Assembly (NCBI GenBank): GCA_007361935.1
Contig: CP041667.1
Span: 2,322,501-2,386,500 of the forward strand
From: Lachnospiraceae bacterium KGMB03038
GTDB lineage: Bacteria > Bacillota > Clostridia > Lachnospirales > Lachnospiraceae
Direction of reading: 5' to 3'
Length of the DNA: 64,000 nt
Both the position numbers and the translations under genes were made by a program. Positions within the stretch are counted from its first letter, which is position 1. Each line of letters begins with the position of its first letter. The notes beneath the pieces were generated by a model. It did not search any database and was not told the DNA's origin. It saw nothing but the letters and a program-made list of their open reading frames with translations. Positions 32,238-40,079 of the stretch are shown piece after piece.

Positions 32238-33983
32238 TTATCCGTTGATGGTCCGCTTTACATACGTTGTATGCAAGGTTTCATGTGCTTTATGGCTTCC
32301 CGGTTCTCCCAGATACTCTTCATAGAGCTTCTTGATAGCCGGATTCTCATGAGACTTACGGATGGTTTTCGCCGCGTCATTCTTATACAGAACGCTTGCC
32401 CGGATTCCCCGCACATCCGTGAAGTTACGCACTTCGCCTGACACCTGAGGCTGGCCGCCGCCGTTGACGCAGCCGCCGGGACATCCCATGATCTCGATAA
32501 AGTGATACTGGGCTTCGCCAGATTTCACTTTATTCAGCAGCTCTCTGGCATTTCCAAGGCCGGAAGCAACTGCCACTTTCACGTCCATGCCCGCCACATT
32601 GTAAGCGGCCTCCTTGATGCCCTTTGTTCCGCGCACATCTGTGAAATCCAGATTTCCAAGCTCTTCTCCTGTCAGCACTTCCACCGCGGTACGCAGAGCC
32701 GCTTCCATAACGCCTCCGGTAGCGCCGAAGATCACGGCCGCGCCAGTGGACTCTCCCATAGGATCGTCAAACTCTTCATCCGGAAGCATCTGGAAATTAA
32801 TGCCGCAGCGCTTGATCAGCCTTGCCAGCTCTCTTGTGGTAAGGGCGATATCTACATCCGGAACCCCTGCTGCCGCCTGGTCGTCCCTGCCGATCTCAAA
32901 CTTCTTGGCTGTACATGGCATAACACTGACAGATATGATCTTCTTGGGATCAATGCCTTCTTTCTCAGCAAAGTAAGTTTTCAGCATAGCGCCAAACATC
33001 TGCTGCGGCGACTTACAGGAGGATAGATTCTCCGTCATATCCGGGAAATAGTGCTCACAGTATTTGATCCATCCCGGTGAACAGGAGGTGATCAATGGAA
33101 GCACGCCGCCATTCTTGATCCGGTCCAAAAGCTCGGTGGCTTCCTCCATAATGGTAAGGTCTGCCGCCCAGTCCGTGTCAAAGACTTTATCGAATCCGAT
33201 CCGGCGCAGAGCCGCCGCCATCTTTCCTTCCACATCCGTTCCCATAGGATATCCAAATTCTTCGCCAAGACCAGCCCGCACGGAAGGAGCCGTCTGTACC
33301 ACCACGTATTTATCCGGGTCCGCAATGGCATCCAGCACCTGCTGGGTATAATCCTTCTCATAGAGGGCGCCCGTTGGACAGACAGCGATACACTGGCCGC
33401 AGGAAACACAGCTGGTCTCTCCAAGTCCCATCTCGAAGGCCGATCCGATGGAAGTAGCAAATCCGCGGTTATTCGGTCCGATCACTCCGATGCCCTGAGT
33501 CTTCTCACAGGTAGCCACGCACCGGCGGCACAGGATACATTTATTATTGTCCCGGATCATATGGGCCGCAGAGTCATCCAGTTCATAGTGGTTGGTCTCT
33601 CCCTGGAAATAATCCTCATCCTCTACGCCATACTCCCGGCAGAGCTGCTGCAGTTCACAATTCCCGCTGCGCACGCAGGACAGACACTTTTTGTCATGAT
33701 TGGAAAGCAGAAGCTGCAATGTCCGTTTCCTGGACTCGATCAGTCTTGGGGTGTTGGTGTAGACCTCCATCCCTTCATTGACTGGATATACGCAGGCCGC
33801 CACCAGATTCCTGGCGCCTGCCACTTCTACCACGCACATCCGGCAGGCTCCGATCTCGTTGATCTCTTTGAGGTAACACAGCGTTGGTATGCGGATTCCC
33901 GCAAGATGGGCCGCTTCGAGGATCGTAGAGCCTGCGGGAGCCGTTACATTCAGTCCATTGATTTTCAAATTCACTTTTTCCAT
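32238..33983 (-). CDS. hydA: NADH-coupled [FeFe]-hydrogenase catalytic subunit
   Basis: A 581-residue catalytic subunit of a multimeric, probably electron-bifurcating hydrogenase using NADH plus reduced ferredoxin. Modules in order: N-terminal [2Fe-2S] (C36, C47, C50, C64), His-Cys [4Fe-4S] (H96, C100, C103, C109), two ferredoxin-like [4Fe-4S] sites (C149-C159, C192-C202) and the H-cluster domain. L1 reads TSCSPGW (residues 299-305), L2 MPCTAKKFE and L3 MGCPGGCVNGGG. The C-terminus (SHKAHETLHTTY) is the fused small-subunit segment. Ser in place of the second L1 Cys is notable; I believe it recurs in this enzyme group but cannot check that here. Encoded after hydB with a 15-nt gap. Confidence 0.95.
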   Translation of the reverse strand: MEKVNLKINGLNVTAPAGSTILEAAHLAGIRIPTLCYLKEINEIGACRMCVVEVAGARNLVAACVYPVNEGMEVYTNTPRLIESRKRTLQLLLSNHDKKCLSCVRSGNCELQQLCREYGVEDEDYFQGETNHYELDDSAAHMIRDNNKCILCRRCVATCEKTQGIGVIGPNNRGFATSIGSAFEMGLGETSCVSCGQCIAVCPTGALYEKDYTQQVLDAIADPDKYVVVQTAPSVRAGLGEEFGYPMGTDVEGKMAAALRRIGFDKVFDTDWAADLTIMEEATELLDRIKNGGVLPLITSCSPGWIKYCEHYFPDMTENLSSCKSPQQMFGAMLKTYFAEKEGIDPKKIISVSVMPCTAKKFEIGRDDQAAAGVPDVDIALTTRELARLIKRCGINFQMLPDEEFDDPMGESTGAAVIFGATGGVMEAALRTAVEVLTGEELGNLDFTDVRGTKGIKEAAYNVAGMDVKVAVASGLGNARELLNKVKSGEAQYHFIEIMGCPGGCVNGGGQPQVSGEVRNFTDVRGIRASVLYKNDAAKTIRKSHENPAIKKLYEEYLGEPGSHKAHETLHTTYVKRTING

Positions 33984-33998
33984 AGTCTCTCTCCTCCC

Positions 33999-35789
33999 TT
34001 ACTCTTTATAGATCGCGCCGAACCGGCATTTTTCCATACAAGCTCCGCACTTGACACATTTCGACTGGTCAATGACGTGGGGCTCTTTTACAGCGCCTGT
34101 GATCGCGTCATTCGGACAAGTCCTTGCGCACAGCGTACAGCCTTTACATTTATCCGCGTCGATCTTATAAGAAAGAAGAGCCTTGCAGACACCTGCCGGA
34201 CATTTCTTATCCACAATATGGGCAATATACTCATCCTTGAAATAACGCAGGGTGGAAAGCACCGGATTGGGCGCCGTCTGTCCCAGGGCGCACAGAGAAT
34301 TTGATTTCAAATGCGCCGCCAGTTCTTCCAATTTATCCAGATCTTCCATGGTTCCCTGGCCGTTGGTGATCTTCTCCAGGATCTCCAGCATCCGCCTGGT
34401 ACCGATCCGGCATGGCGTACATTTTCCGCAGGATTCATCTACCGTGAATTCCAGGAAGAACTTAGCGATGTCCACCATACACGTATCCTCATCCATGACG
34501 ATCAGACCGCCTGATCCCATCATAGAACCGATGGCGATCAGGTTATCGTAGTCGATGGGCACGTCAAAGTGTTCCGCCGGGATACAGCCTCCGGAAGGTC
34601 CTCCTGTCTGCGCCGCTTTGAATTTCTTTCCGTTTGGGATCCCTCCGCCGATCTCCTCTACGATCTCTCTCAAAGTAGTTCCCATGGGAATCTCTACCAG
34701 TCCGGTGTTCTTTACTTTGCCGCCCAGGGCGAATACTTTCGTTCCTTTGGATTTCTCCGTTCCCATGGAAGCGAACCATTCCGCTCCATTAAGGATGATC
34801 TGGGGGATGTTGGCATAGGTCTCTACGTTATTTAAGATCGTTGGTTTCTGGAACAATCCTTTCAGCGCGGGGAATGGCGGACGGGGACGGGGCTCGCCGC
34901 GGTTTCCTTCGATGGAAGTCATAAGCGCCGTTTCCTCTCCGCAGACAAAGGCGCCGGCTCCCAGCCGCAGTTCGATATCAAAGTCGAATCCCGTATCAAA
35001 GATATTCTTGCCCAGAAGTCCGTATTCTCTCGCCTGCTTGATAGCGATATTCAGCCGCTCTACCGCGATAGGATACTCGGCCCGCACATAAATATACCCC
35101 TGGGAAGCCCCGATGGCGTATCCCGCGATAGCCATGGCTTCCAGCACCACATGGGGGTCTCCTTCCAATACGGAACGGTCCATAAACGCACCCGGATCTC
35201 CCTCGTCCGCGTTGCAGCAGACATATTTCTGATCTGCCTGGTTGGCGGCCGCGAATTTCCACTTCAATCCAGTGGGGAATCCGGCGCCGCCCCGGCCCCT
35301 TAATCCGCTGTCTAAGATGATCTGGATCACGTCTTCCGGCTTCATAGTAGTCAGCACCGTTCCCAGAGCTTCATATCCATGAGTGCCTATGTATTCTTCA
35401 ATATTCTCCGGATTGATCACACCGCAGTTCCTAAGGGCCACCCGGTGCTGTTTCTTATAGAACTGGGTCTCCTGAAGGGGAAGGATCTCTTCCGTATTCT
35501 TCACTGTCTCATCATACAGGAGACGTTTTACCACCCGGCCTTTGAGCAGGTGTTCAGACACGATCTCCGGAATGTCTTCTTCCTTGACCATGGCATAGAA
35601 AGAACCTTCCGGGTACACGATCATGATCGGTCCCAGCGCGCACAGACCAAAACATCCTGTCTTTACCACGCCTACTTCCTGCTCCAATCCGTTTCTCTTG
35701 ATCTCTTCTTCTAGTTTTTCTCTGATCTTCTGGCTGCCAGAGGAAGTACATCCTGTTCCACCGCAAACCAAAACATGCGAACGATACAT
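33999..35789 (-). CDS. hydB: NADH-coupled hydrogenase subunit, NuoF-like
   Basis: A 596-residue NADH-oxidising, FMN-binding subunit. A thioredoxin-like [2Fe-2S] domain (CGGTGCTSSGS and CFGLCALG, residues 9-55) leads into the NuoF core: RGRGGAGFPTGLKW (about 175), the FMN/NAD loop NADEGDPGAFMDR (about 202), SLBB, and a [4Fe-4S] site (ESCGKCTPCR, then CALGQ). Two ferredoxin [4Fe-4S] sites close the protein (CKGCTLCARTCP and CVKCGACMEKC). This layout matches HydB of bifurcating hydrogenases. It is cytosolic, and works with HydA and HydC. Confidence 0.95.
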   Translation of the reverse strand: MYRSHVLVCGGTGCTSSGSQKIREKLEEEIKRNGLEQEVGVVKTGCFGLCALGPIMIVYPEGSFYAMVKEEDIPEIVSEHLLKGRVVKRLLYDETVKNTEEILPLQETQFYKKQHRVALRNCGVINPENIEEYIGTHGYEALGTVLTTMKPEDVIQIILDSGLRGRGGAGFPTGLKWKFAAANQADQKYVCCNADEGDPGAFMDRSVLEGDPHVVLEAMAIAGYAIGASQGYIYVRAEYPIAVERLNIAIKQAREYGLLGKNIFDTGFDFDIELRLGAGAFVCGEETALMTSIEGNRGEPRPRPPFPALKGLFQKPTILNNVETYANIPQIILNGAEWFASMGTEKSKGTKVFALGGKVKNTGLVEIPMGTTLREIVEEIGGGIPNGKKFKAAQTGGPSGGCIPAEHFDVPIDYDNLIAIGSMMGSGGLIVMDEDTCMVDIAKFFLEFTVDESCGKCTPCRIGTRRMLEILEKITNGQGTMEDLDKLEELAAHLKSNSLCALGQTAPNPVLSTLRYFKDEYIAHIVDKKCPAGVCKALLSYKIDADKCKGCTLCARTCPNDAITGAVKEPHVIDQSKCVKCGACMEKCRFGAIYKE

Positions 35790-35807
35790 TGTCTCATACC
35801 TCCTTCT

Positions 35808-36188
35808 TTATTCCTGTACAGCGCCTAGTGTATACTTGGTGACCACCTGCCCTTTTTTCAAATGCAGATCAAATACTTCCATTGCTTTCTCCTGGGTCAT
35901 CTTTACATAGGTCACCTTCTCTTTTCCCGGTTCCAGTACTTCCACGATCGGCTCATACTGGCATAATCCGATACAGCCAGTGGGGGTCACGCTGATCTTA
36001 TCCGTCAAAAATTCCTTCTGTACCGCATCCGAAAGGGCGGCCAGCACCGGCCTGGCTCCGCTGGCAATGCCGCAGGTTGCCATGCCTACCACCACTCTGG
36101 TCTGGGTCTCACTCTCAGAGCGCACTCCTACTTTACTCTGGTTCCGTTCTCTTATCGCTTTTAATTCTTCCAGAGATTTCATACTCAT
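35808..36188 (-). CDS. (2Fe-2S) ferredoxin-like accessory protein of the hydrogenase operon
   Basis: A 126-residue thioredoxin-fold [2Fe-2S] protein. Only three of the expected ligands are obvious (ATCGIASGAR at about residue 39 and TGCIGLCQYEP at about residue 78), with the family's IVEVLEPGKEKVTYVKM tail following. Proteins like this are a constant member of clostridial hyd operons, sometimes called HydD-like; their electron-transfer role is assumed. It lies between hydB and the ATPase gene with gaps of about 19 nt. The N-terminus (MSMKSLEELKAIRERNQ) is a charged helix. Confidence 0.83.
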   Translation of the reverse strand: MSMKSLEELKAIRERNQSKVGVRSESETQTRVVVGMATCGIASGARPVLAALSDAVQKEFLTDKISVTPTGCIGLCQYEPIVEVLEPGKEKVTYVKMTQEKAMEVFDLHLKKGQVVTKYTLGAVQE

Positions 36189-36207
36189 CCTCCTTATCGT
36201 CTCATCC

Positions 36208-36765
36208 TCACCACAATGTTCCGTCGTCTACTTCCTTCTTTCCTTCTGCCAGATAGTCTTTGATAAATCTGGACACCTCCGCGTCCTGGAAAGAGATATC
36301 TCCCAGAATTTCTCGCATTTCTCTGGTATCCAGCACAAATTCTCTTCCATCCAGAGCATACCGGTAATGAAAATCAATCTGCTCGTTGTACACGATCAAA
36401 GTATAGATGGCAGCGTTGATATCCCCTACAGGCATCCGGTCGATATGGGACAGTCCAAATATTGCCCTCACAAGGGTTCCTTCTCCTTCTTTTGAACAAA
36501 GTTCAAAGTTTCCGCCGGAACCTTCTGCCGCCTGTTTAAAAAAAGGGATCCCAAGTCCTATCCTCCGGGTAGTCCGGGTAGTATAAAACGGATCTAGCGC
36601 CTGTTCCGCCTGGTTCTTACTCATTCCGCATCCATTATCTTTGATAGTGACTATAAGCCTGTCTTTCTTCGTATCTGCCTCCATGCTGATCTCTATGAGA
36701 CTGGCGCCGGCCCGCACAGAGTTCTCCGCCACATCCAGCACATGCAGGGAAATTTCTGTCAGCAT
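36208..36765 (-). CDS. HATPase-domain kinase-like protein of the hydrogenase operon
   Basis: A 185-residue protein consisting mainly of a GHKL ATPase domain: N-box DVAENSVRAGAS (about residue 11), G1 KDNGCGMS (about 42) and G2 RIGLGIPFFKQAAEGSGG (about 67). There is no HisKA dimerisation or phosphoacceptor His, so it is not an ordinary sensor kinase. Such a stand-alone domain could be an anti-sigma-like Ser/Thr kinase or a kinase lacking its own histidine. The C-terminal 75 residues (ending in FIKDYLAEGKKEVDDG) are unassigned. It is located between hydC and the 2Fe-2S gene, 2 nt after hydC. Confidence 0.83.
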   Translation of the reverse strand: MLTEISLHVLDVAENSVRAGASLIEISMEADTKKDRLIVTIKDNGCGMSKNQAEQALDPFYTTRTTRRIGLGIPFFKQAAEGSGGNFELCSKEGEGTLVRAIFGLSHIDRMPVGDINAAIYTLIVYNEQIDFHYRYALDGREFVLDTREMREILGDISFQDAEVSRFIKDYLAEGKKEVDDGTLW

Positions 36766-36767
36766 GG

Positions 36768-37262
36768 CTATTCGTATTTTGCCAGAATATCGTCAATATC
36801 ATCCACCGTCAGACGGCCATACACCTCGTCGTTGACCATCATGACCGGCGCAAGGCCGCAGGCTCCTACACAGCGGCAGGCATCCAGAGAAAATTTCCCG
36901 TCCGGCGTACACTCTCCGCCCACGATCCCTAATTTTTCCATCAGCTTATTATATATATCCCCAGAGCCTTTTACATAACAGGCTGTTCCAAGACAGACGG
37001 ATATCCGGTACCGCCCCTTGGGGTTCAGATTGAACTGGGAATAAAAGGTAGCCACTCCGTAGATCTTCTCAAGCGGGATTCCCGTCTCATCAGAAATGAT
37101 CTTCTGCACTTCGATCGGCAGATATCCGTAGATTTCTTGAGCCCTCTGCAAAATTGGCATAAGAGAACCTTTTTCATCTTTCAGCTCGGCAATCATTTCC
37201 AACAGTTCTTGCTTTTGCGCTTCCGTTCCGTTAAACTGAACTGTACTTTTTTTAGAAAGCAT
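36768..37262 (-). CDS. hydC: NADH-coupled hydrogenase subunit, NuoE-like
   Basis: A 164-residue NuoE-type [2Fe-2S] subunit and the first gene of the hydrogenase operon. The helical N-terminus (PILQRAQEIYGYLPIEVQ) precedes the thioredoxin-fold cluster site with ligands in CLGTACYVKG (about residues 91-96) and CRCVGACGLAPVMMVND (about 130-137). GGGAGG lies upstream of the ATG. The operon order hydC, ATPase, 2Fe-2S protein, hydB, hydA is the usual clostridial one. The promoter must lie in the divergent region 37263-37545. Confidence 0.94.
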   Translation of the reverse strand: MLSKKSTVQFNGTEAQKQELLEMIAELKDEKGSLMPILQRAQEIYGYLPIEVQKIISDETGIPLEKIYGVATFYSQFNLNPKGRYRISVCLGTACYVKGSGDIYNKLMEKLGIVGGECTPDGKFSLDACRCVGACGLAPVMMVNDEVYGRLTVDDIDDILAKYE

Positions 37263-37412
37263 TCTTCTTTTTACCTCCCTTTACTGTCTTATTTTTTTCA
37301 TTGCTCTTCCTTGCAGACACATTGAATTTCCATATCATTTTATCATACAGATTATGAAAAAGCCACATATTTTAATTCTAAATATTATTAAATTTCAGAA
37401 TTTTTAAACAAA

Positions 37413-37436
37413 TTTTTTAACAATGTTGTTAAAAAA
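37413..37436. promoter_or_regulatory. 24-bp dyad in the divergent hydrogenase promoter region
   Basis: TTTTTTAACAA-TG-TTGTTAAAAAA: 11-bp perfect arms around two central bases. The half-sites TTAACAA/TTGTTAA are those of Rex-type redox repressors but face the opposite way from the usual TTGTTAA-n4-TTAACAA. It is placed between the two divergent hydrogenase operons, about 150 nt from hydC and 110 nt from the DRTGG gene. Confidence 0.6.
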
Positions 37437-37482
37437 ATCGCAAATATCGAACTTGTTTTTGGTAATATTATACAATATCCTG

Positions 37483-37511
37483 TTGATTTTCATTTTCCAC
37501 GGTGATATACT
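37483..37511 (+). promoter_or_regulatory. Sigma-A promoter of the sensory hydrogenase operon
   Basis: -35 TTGATT (37483-37488), a 17-nt spacer and -10 TATACT (37506-37511), 34 nt upstream of the first start codon. The dyad at 37413-37436 is upstream of the -35. Confidence 0.65.
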
Positions 37512-37545
37512 GGAAAAAATAAAGCTGTCAAAAAGGGAGATATCT

Positions 37546-37899
37546 ATGACCATCGAAAAGATCAAAACACTTTTGCGCGCGGACGTTCTCTACGGCCTGG
37601 ATTTCCTGGACCGGGAAGTACAATACGCTTTCTCTTCTGATATGATGAGCGATGTTCTGGCTTTTGCCAGCGAAGAATCCGCTCTGATCACAGGCCTTTG
37701 CAATGCTCAGGTGGTGCGCACGGCAGAGATGCTGGATATTGTCTGTATCATTTTTGTCCGGAATAAGATTCCGGATCAAACGATCCTGGCTCTCGCGCAG
37801 GATAAAGAAATCGTGATCCTCTGCACAGAACACGGGATGTTTAATTCCTGTGGGATCCTATACAGCAATGGCTTACGTGGAGGTGCTTTCAATCAATGA
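37546..37899 (+). CDS. DRTGG-domain protein, first of the sensory operon
   Basis: A 117-residue single-domain protein of the DRTGG type (the domain found between CBS domains and kinases, function not established). It shows the expected alternating pattern: RADVLYGLDFLDREVQYAFSS, then ALITGLCNAQVVRTAEM and VCIIFVRNKIP. The start at MTIEKIK has GGGAG 7 nt upstream; the long upstream extension is AT-rich promoter sequence. It overlaps the next gene by 4 nt. Small DRTGG proteins accompany group C/D hydrogenases in many clostridia, suggesting ligand sensing or protein contact. Confidence 0.78.
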   Translation: MTIEKIKTLLRADVLYGLDFLDREVQYAFSSDMMSDVLAFASEESALITGLCNAQVVRTAEMLDIVCIIFVRNKIPDQTILALAQDKEIVILCTEHGMFNSCGILYSNGLRGGAFNQ

Positions 37900-38318
37900 C
37901 GGAACATCTGACTTTTCATTATGATATACCTGGAGATGATTTTACCCGCGCCGGCGCAGCCAGCAGCAGTGTGAAGAATAAATTAAAACTGATGGGCGTA
38001 GACAGTAATGTGATCCGGAAGGTGTCTATCGCCATGTACGAAGGAGAGATCAACATGGTCATCCACGCGGACGGCGGGGTCATCGATGTGGATGTCAGCC
38101 AGGATAATATCCGCATTGTCCTGGCCGATACAGGACCTGGCATCGCGGATATAGACAAAGCGATGCAGGCCGGATATTCCACCGCCCCGGAAGAGGTCCG
38201 TTCTCTTGGCTTTGGCGCCGGAATGGGGCTCCCAAACATGCAGAAATATTCAGATCACATGGATATAGATTCCACTGTGGGCGTCGGCACCACGGTAACT
38301 ATGGATATCCGTCTGTAA
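37896..38318 (+). CDS. RsbW/anti-sigma-like HATPase protein
   Basis: A 140-residue GHKL ATPase domain resembling anti-sigma kinases such as RsbW and SpoIIAB. N-box KVSIAMYEGEINMVIHA (about residues 42-58), G1 DTGPGIAD (about 77) and G2 GFGAGMGLPNMQKYS (about 105) are intact. It has no phosphoacceptor His. It lies between the DRTGG gene and the hydrogenase-like gene, with an ATGA overlap upstream. In partner switching such a protein phosphorylates an antagonist on Ser and is reset by a PP2C phosphatase like the one at 29195. No STAS-domain antagonist is seen in the window. Confidence 0.83.
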   Translation: MTEHLTFHYDIPGDDFTRAGAASSSVKNKLKLMGVDSNVIRKVSIAMYEGEINMVIHADGGVIDVDVSQDNIRIVLADTGPGIADIDKAMQAGYSTAPEEVRSLGFGAGMGLPNMQKYSDHMDIDSTVGVGTTVTMDIRL

Positions 38319-38372
38319 TAGTCATAAACAGCTAAAGCGGCAAATCGGATCGACATCAGGGAGGAGACTCGC

Positions 38373-39746
38373 ATGGATAAATTTATTCATTCTGTACAAC
38401 TGGATACGGAAGCCTGCAGGGGATGCATCAATTGCATTAAATACTGCCCCACCCAGGCTATCCGGGTGCAAAACGGGAAAGCCAGGATCAAACCTCAGTT
38501 CTGCGTGGACTGCGGCCGCTGCATCCGTTACTGCCCGCACCATGCCAAGATCCCTGTTTATGATTCGGTGGAAGAGATCCAGAATTACAAGTATACAGTA
38601 GCTCTTCCGGCTCCTTCCCTTTATTCCCAGTTTAACAATCTCAAGAATGTAGACGTGGTTTTGAACGCTCTGCTCTCCATGGGATTTGACGATGTGTTCG
38701 AGGTCAGCGCGGCCGCGGAACTGGTATCGGAAGCTTCCCGCGCTTATATTAGCGAACACAGAGATGAAGCGCCCTTTATCAGCACCGCATGCCCGTCTAT
38801 CGTACGGATTGTCCGGGTGAAATTCCCCACGCTGATCCCGCGCCTGCTTCCTTTGAAACCTCCGGTAGAAGTGGCGGCAGAGATCGCCCGTAAAAAAGCG
38901 GCGGAAAAATCCGGCCTTGCTCCAGAAGAGATCGGCATCTTTTTCATCTCTCCCTGCCCGTCAAAGGTAACTTATGCCAAAGCTCCGCTTGGCATTGAAA
39001 AGAGCCAGATCGACAAGGTCCTGGCTATCAAAGATGTCTATCCCATCTTGTTGGAGCATATGACTGACGATGAGACCAAGTTAAAACCTCTGGCCTCTTC
39101 CGGACGCATCGGCATCGGCTGGAGCAACGCCGGCGGCGAGGCCGCCGGACTCATCACCGATGACTATCTGGCCTGCGATGGCATCATGGGCGCTTTGCGG
39201 GTTTTGAGCGATCTGGAAGACGAAAAATTCCATGGGCTGAAATTCGTAGAGCTTAATGCCTGTAACGGCGGATGTGTGGGAGGTCCTCTGACGGTAGAAA
39301 ACCCTTATGTAGCTACCGCCAAGTCCAAGAAACTCCACCGCTATCTCCCTGTAGCCCAGACTCATGGAGAAAACTATCCGGACATCGACTATCACTGGTC
39401 TTCTTATGTGGAATACGAACCCGTCTTCCGGCTTGGTGATTCTTTCCTGGAAAGCCTGGAAATGATGGGCGCTATCGAAGAACTGACGGAACAGCTTCCG
39501 GGGCTGGACTGCGGCTCCTGCGGCGCTCCCACCTGCCGGGCGCTGGCGGAGGATATCGTACGAGGTGAAGCCTCCAAAAACGACTGTATTTATCTGTTCC
39601 ATGAATATATCAACACGCTGGCTAAGGAGATTGCCTATCTCTCCCACTCTCCGGACGGAGATGGAGAAAGCGGAGAAGCCGGGGAATTTTCTATGGAAGC
39701 TTATATTGAGAAGCTGACCACTGAACTAGACAAAAGGGAGCGATAA
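38373..39746 (+). CDS. Second sensory-type [FeFe]-hydrogenase-like protein, no PAS
   Basis: A 457-residue H-cluster protein. Two [4Fe-4S] sites (Cys 15-25 and 44-54) lead into the H-domain with L1 STACPSI (C140, with Ala139 in place of the proton-shuttling Cys), L2 SPCPSK (C195) and L3 NACNGGC (C297, C301). All four cluster ligands are kept. A four-Cys FeS module follows (CGSCGAPTC, about 377), then an acidic tail; there is no PAS domain. Loss of the proton-transfer Cys argues against fast H2 turnover and for a sensor, as proposed for group D proteins. GGGAGGAG precedes the ATG. Confidence 0.87.
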   Translation: MDKFIHSVQLDTEACRGCINCIKYCPTQAIRVQNGKARIKPQFCVDCGRCIRYCPHHAKIPVYDSVEEIQNYKYTVALPAPSLYSQFNNLKNVDVVLNALLSMGFDDVFEVSAAAELVSEASRAYISEHRDEAPFISTACPSIVRIVRVKFPTLIPRLLPLKPPVEVAAEIARKKAAEKSGLAPEEIGIFFISPCPSKVTYAKAPLGIEKSQIDKVLAIKDVYPILLEHMTDDETKLKPLASSGRIGIGWSNAGGEAAGLITDDYLACDGIMGALRVLSDLEDEKFHGLKFVELNACNGGCVGGPLTVENPYVATAKSKKLHRYLPVAQTHGENYPDIDYHWSSYVEYEPVFRLGDSFLESLEMMGAIEELTEQLPGLDCGSCGAPTCRALAEDIVRGEASKNDCIYLFHEYINTLAKEIAYLSHSPDGDGESGEAGEFSMEAYIEKLTTELDKRER

Positions 39747-39749
39747 GCT

Positions 39750-40079
39750 ATGACGGTAGAAAATCTGATCGAAACAAAACTTTTTACCCTGCAGGCCCAG
39801 GGAAACATATCCAAGCCCATTTCCAAGGTCTTCTGCTGCGACCTTTTAAGTATTGCCATGAGCAAGGCCCCGGCAGATGCGGCCTGGGTGACCGTCATGG
39901 GCAACCGGAACACGCTGGCAGTGGCGTCTCTGGCGGACGTTTCCTGCATCATACTGGCGGAAGGCGTCCTGCTGTCCCCAGAAGACCTTGCCTGCGCTTC
40001 CGACCAGGGGATCACCGTTCTGTCCACAGAACTCCCCGTCTTCGACGCGGGATTAAAGATCCAGGAGAAACTCCTATGA
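39750..40079 (+). CDS. Second DRTGG-domain protein
   Basis: A 109-residue DRTGG-type domain (VFCCDLLSIAMSKAPADAAWVTVMGN, then ASLADVSCIILAEG). It is a distant paralogue of the protein encoded at 37546. GGGAG lies 9 nt before the ATG, which is 3 nt after the hydrogenase-like stop, and it overlaps the PHP gene by 4 nt. The conserved order of two DRTGG genes flanking an ATPase and an H-cluster protein indicates one functional unit. Biochemical role unknown. Confidence 0.76.
   Translation: MTVENLIETKLFTLQAQGNISKPISKVFCCDLLSIAMSKAPADAAWVTVMGNRNTLAVASLADVSCIILAEGVLLSPEDLACASDQGITVLSTELPVFDAGLKIQEKLL

Noticed and set aside
37408..37440. Canonical Rex operator
   Set aside because: The half-sites face the wrong way and the spacing is 2, not 4; it is reported only as a Rex-like dyad.
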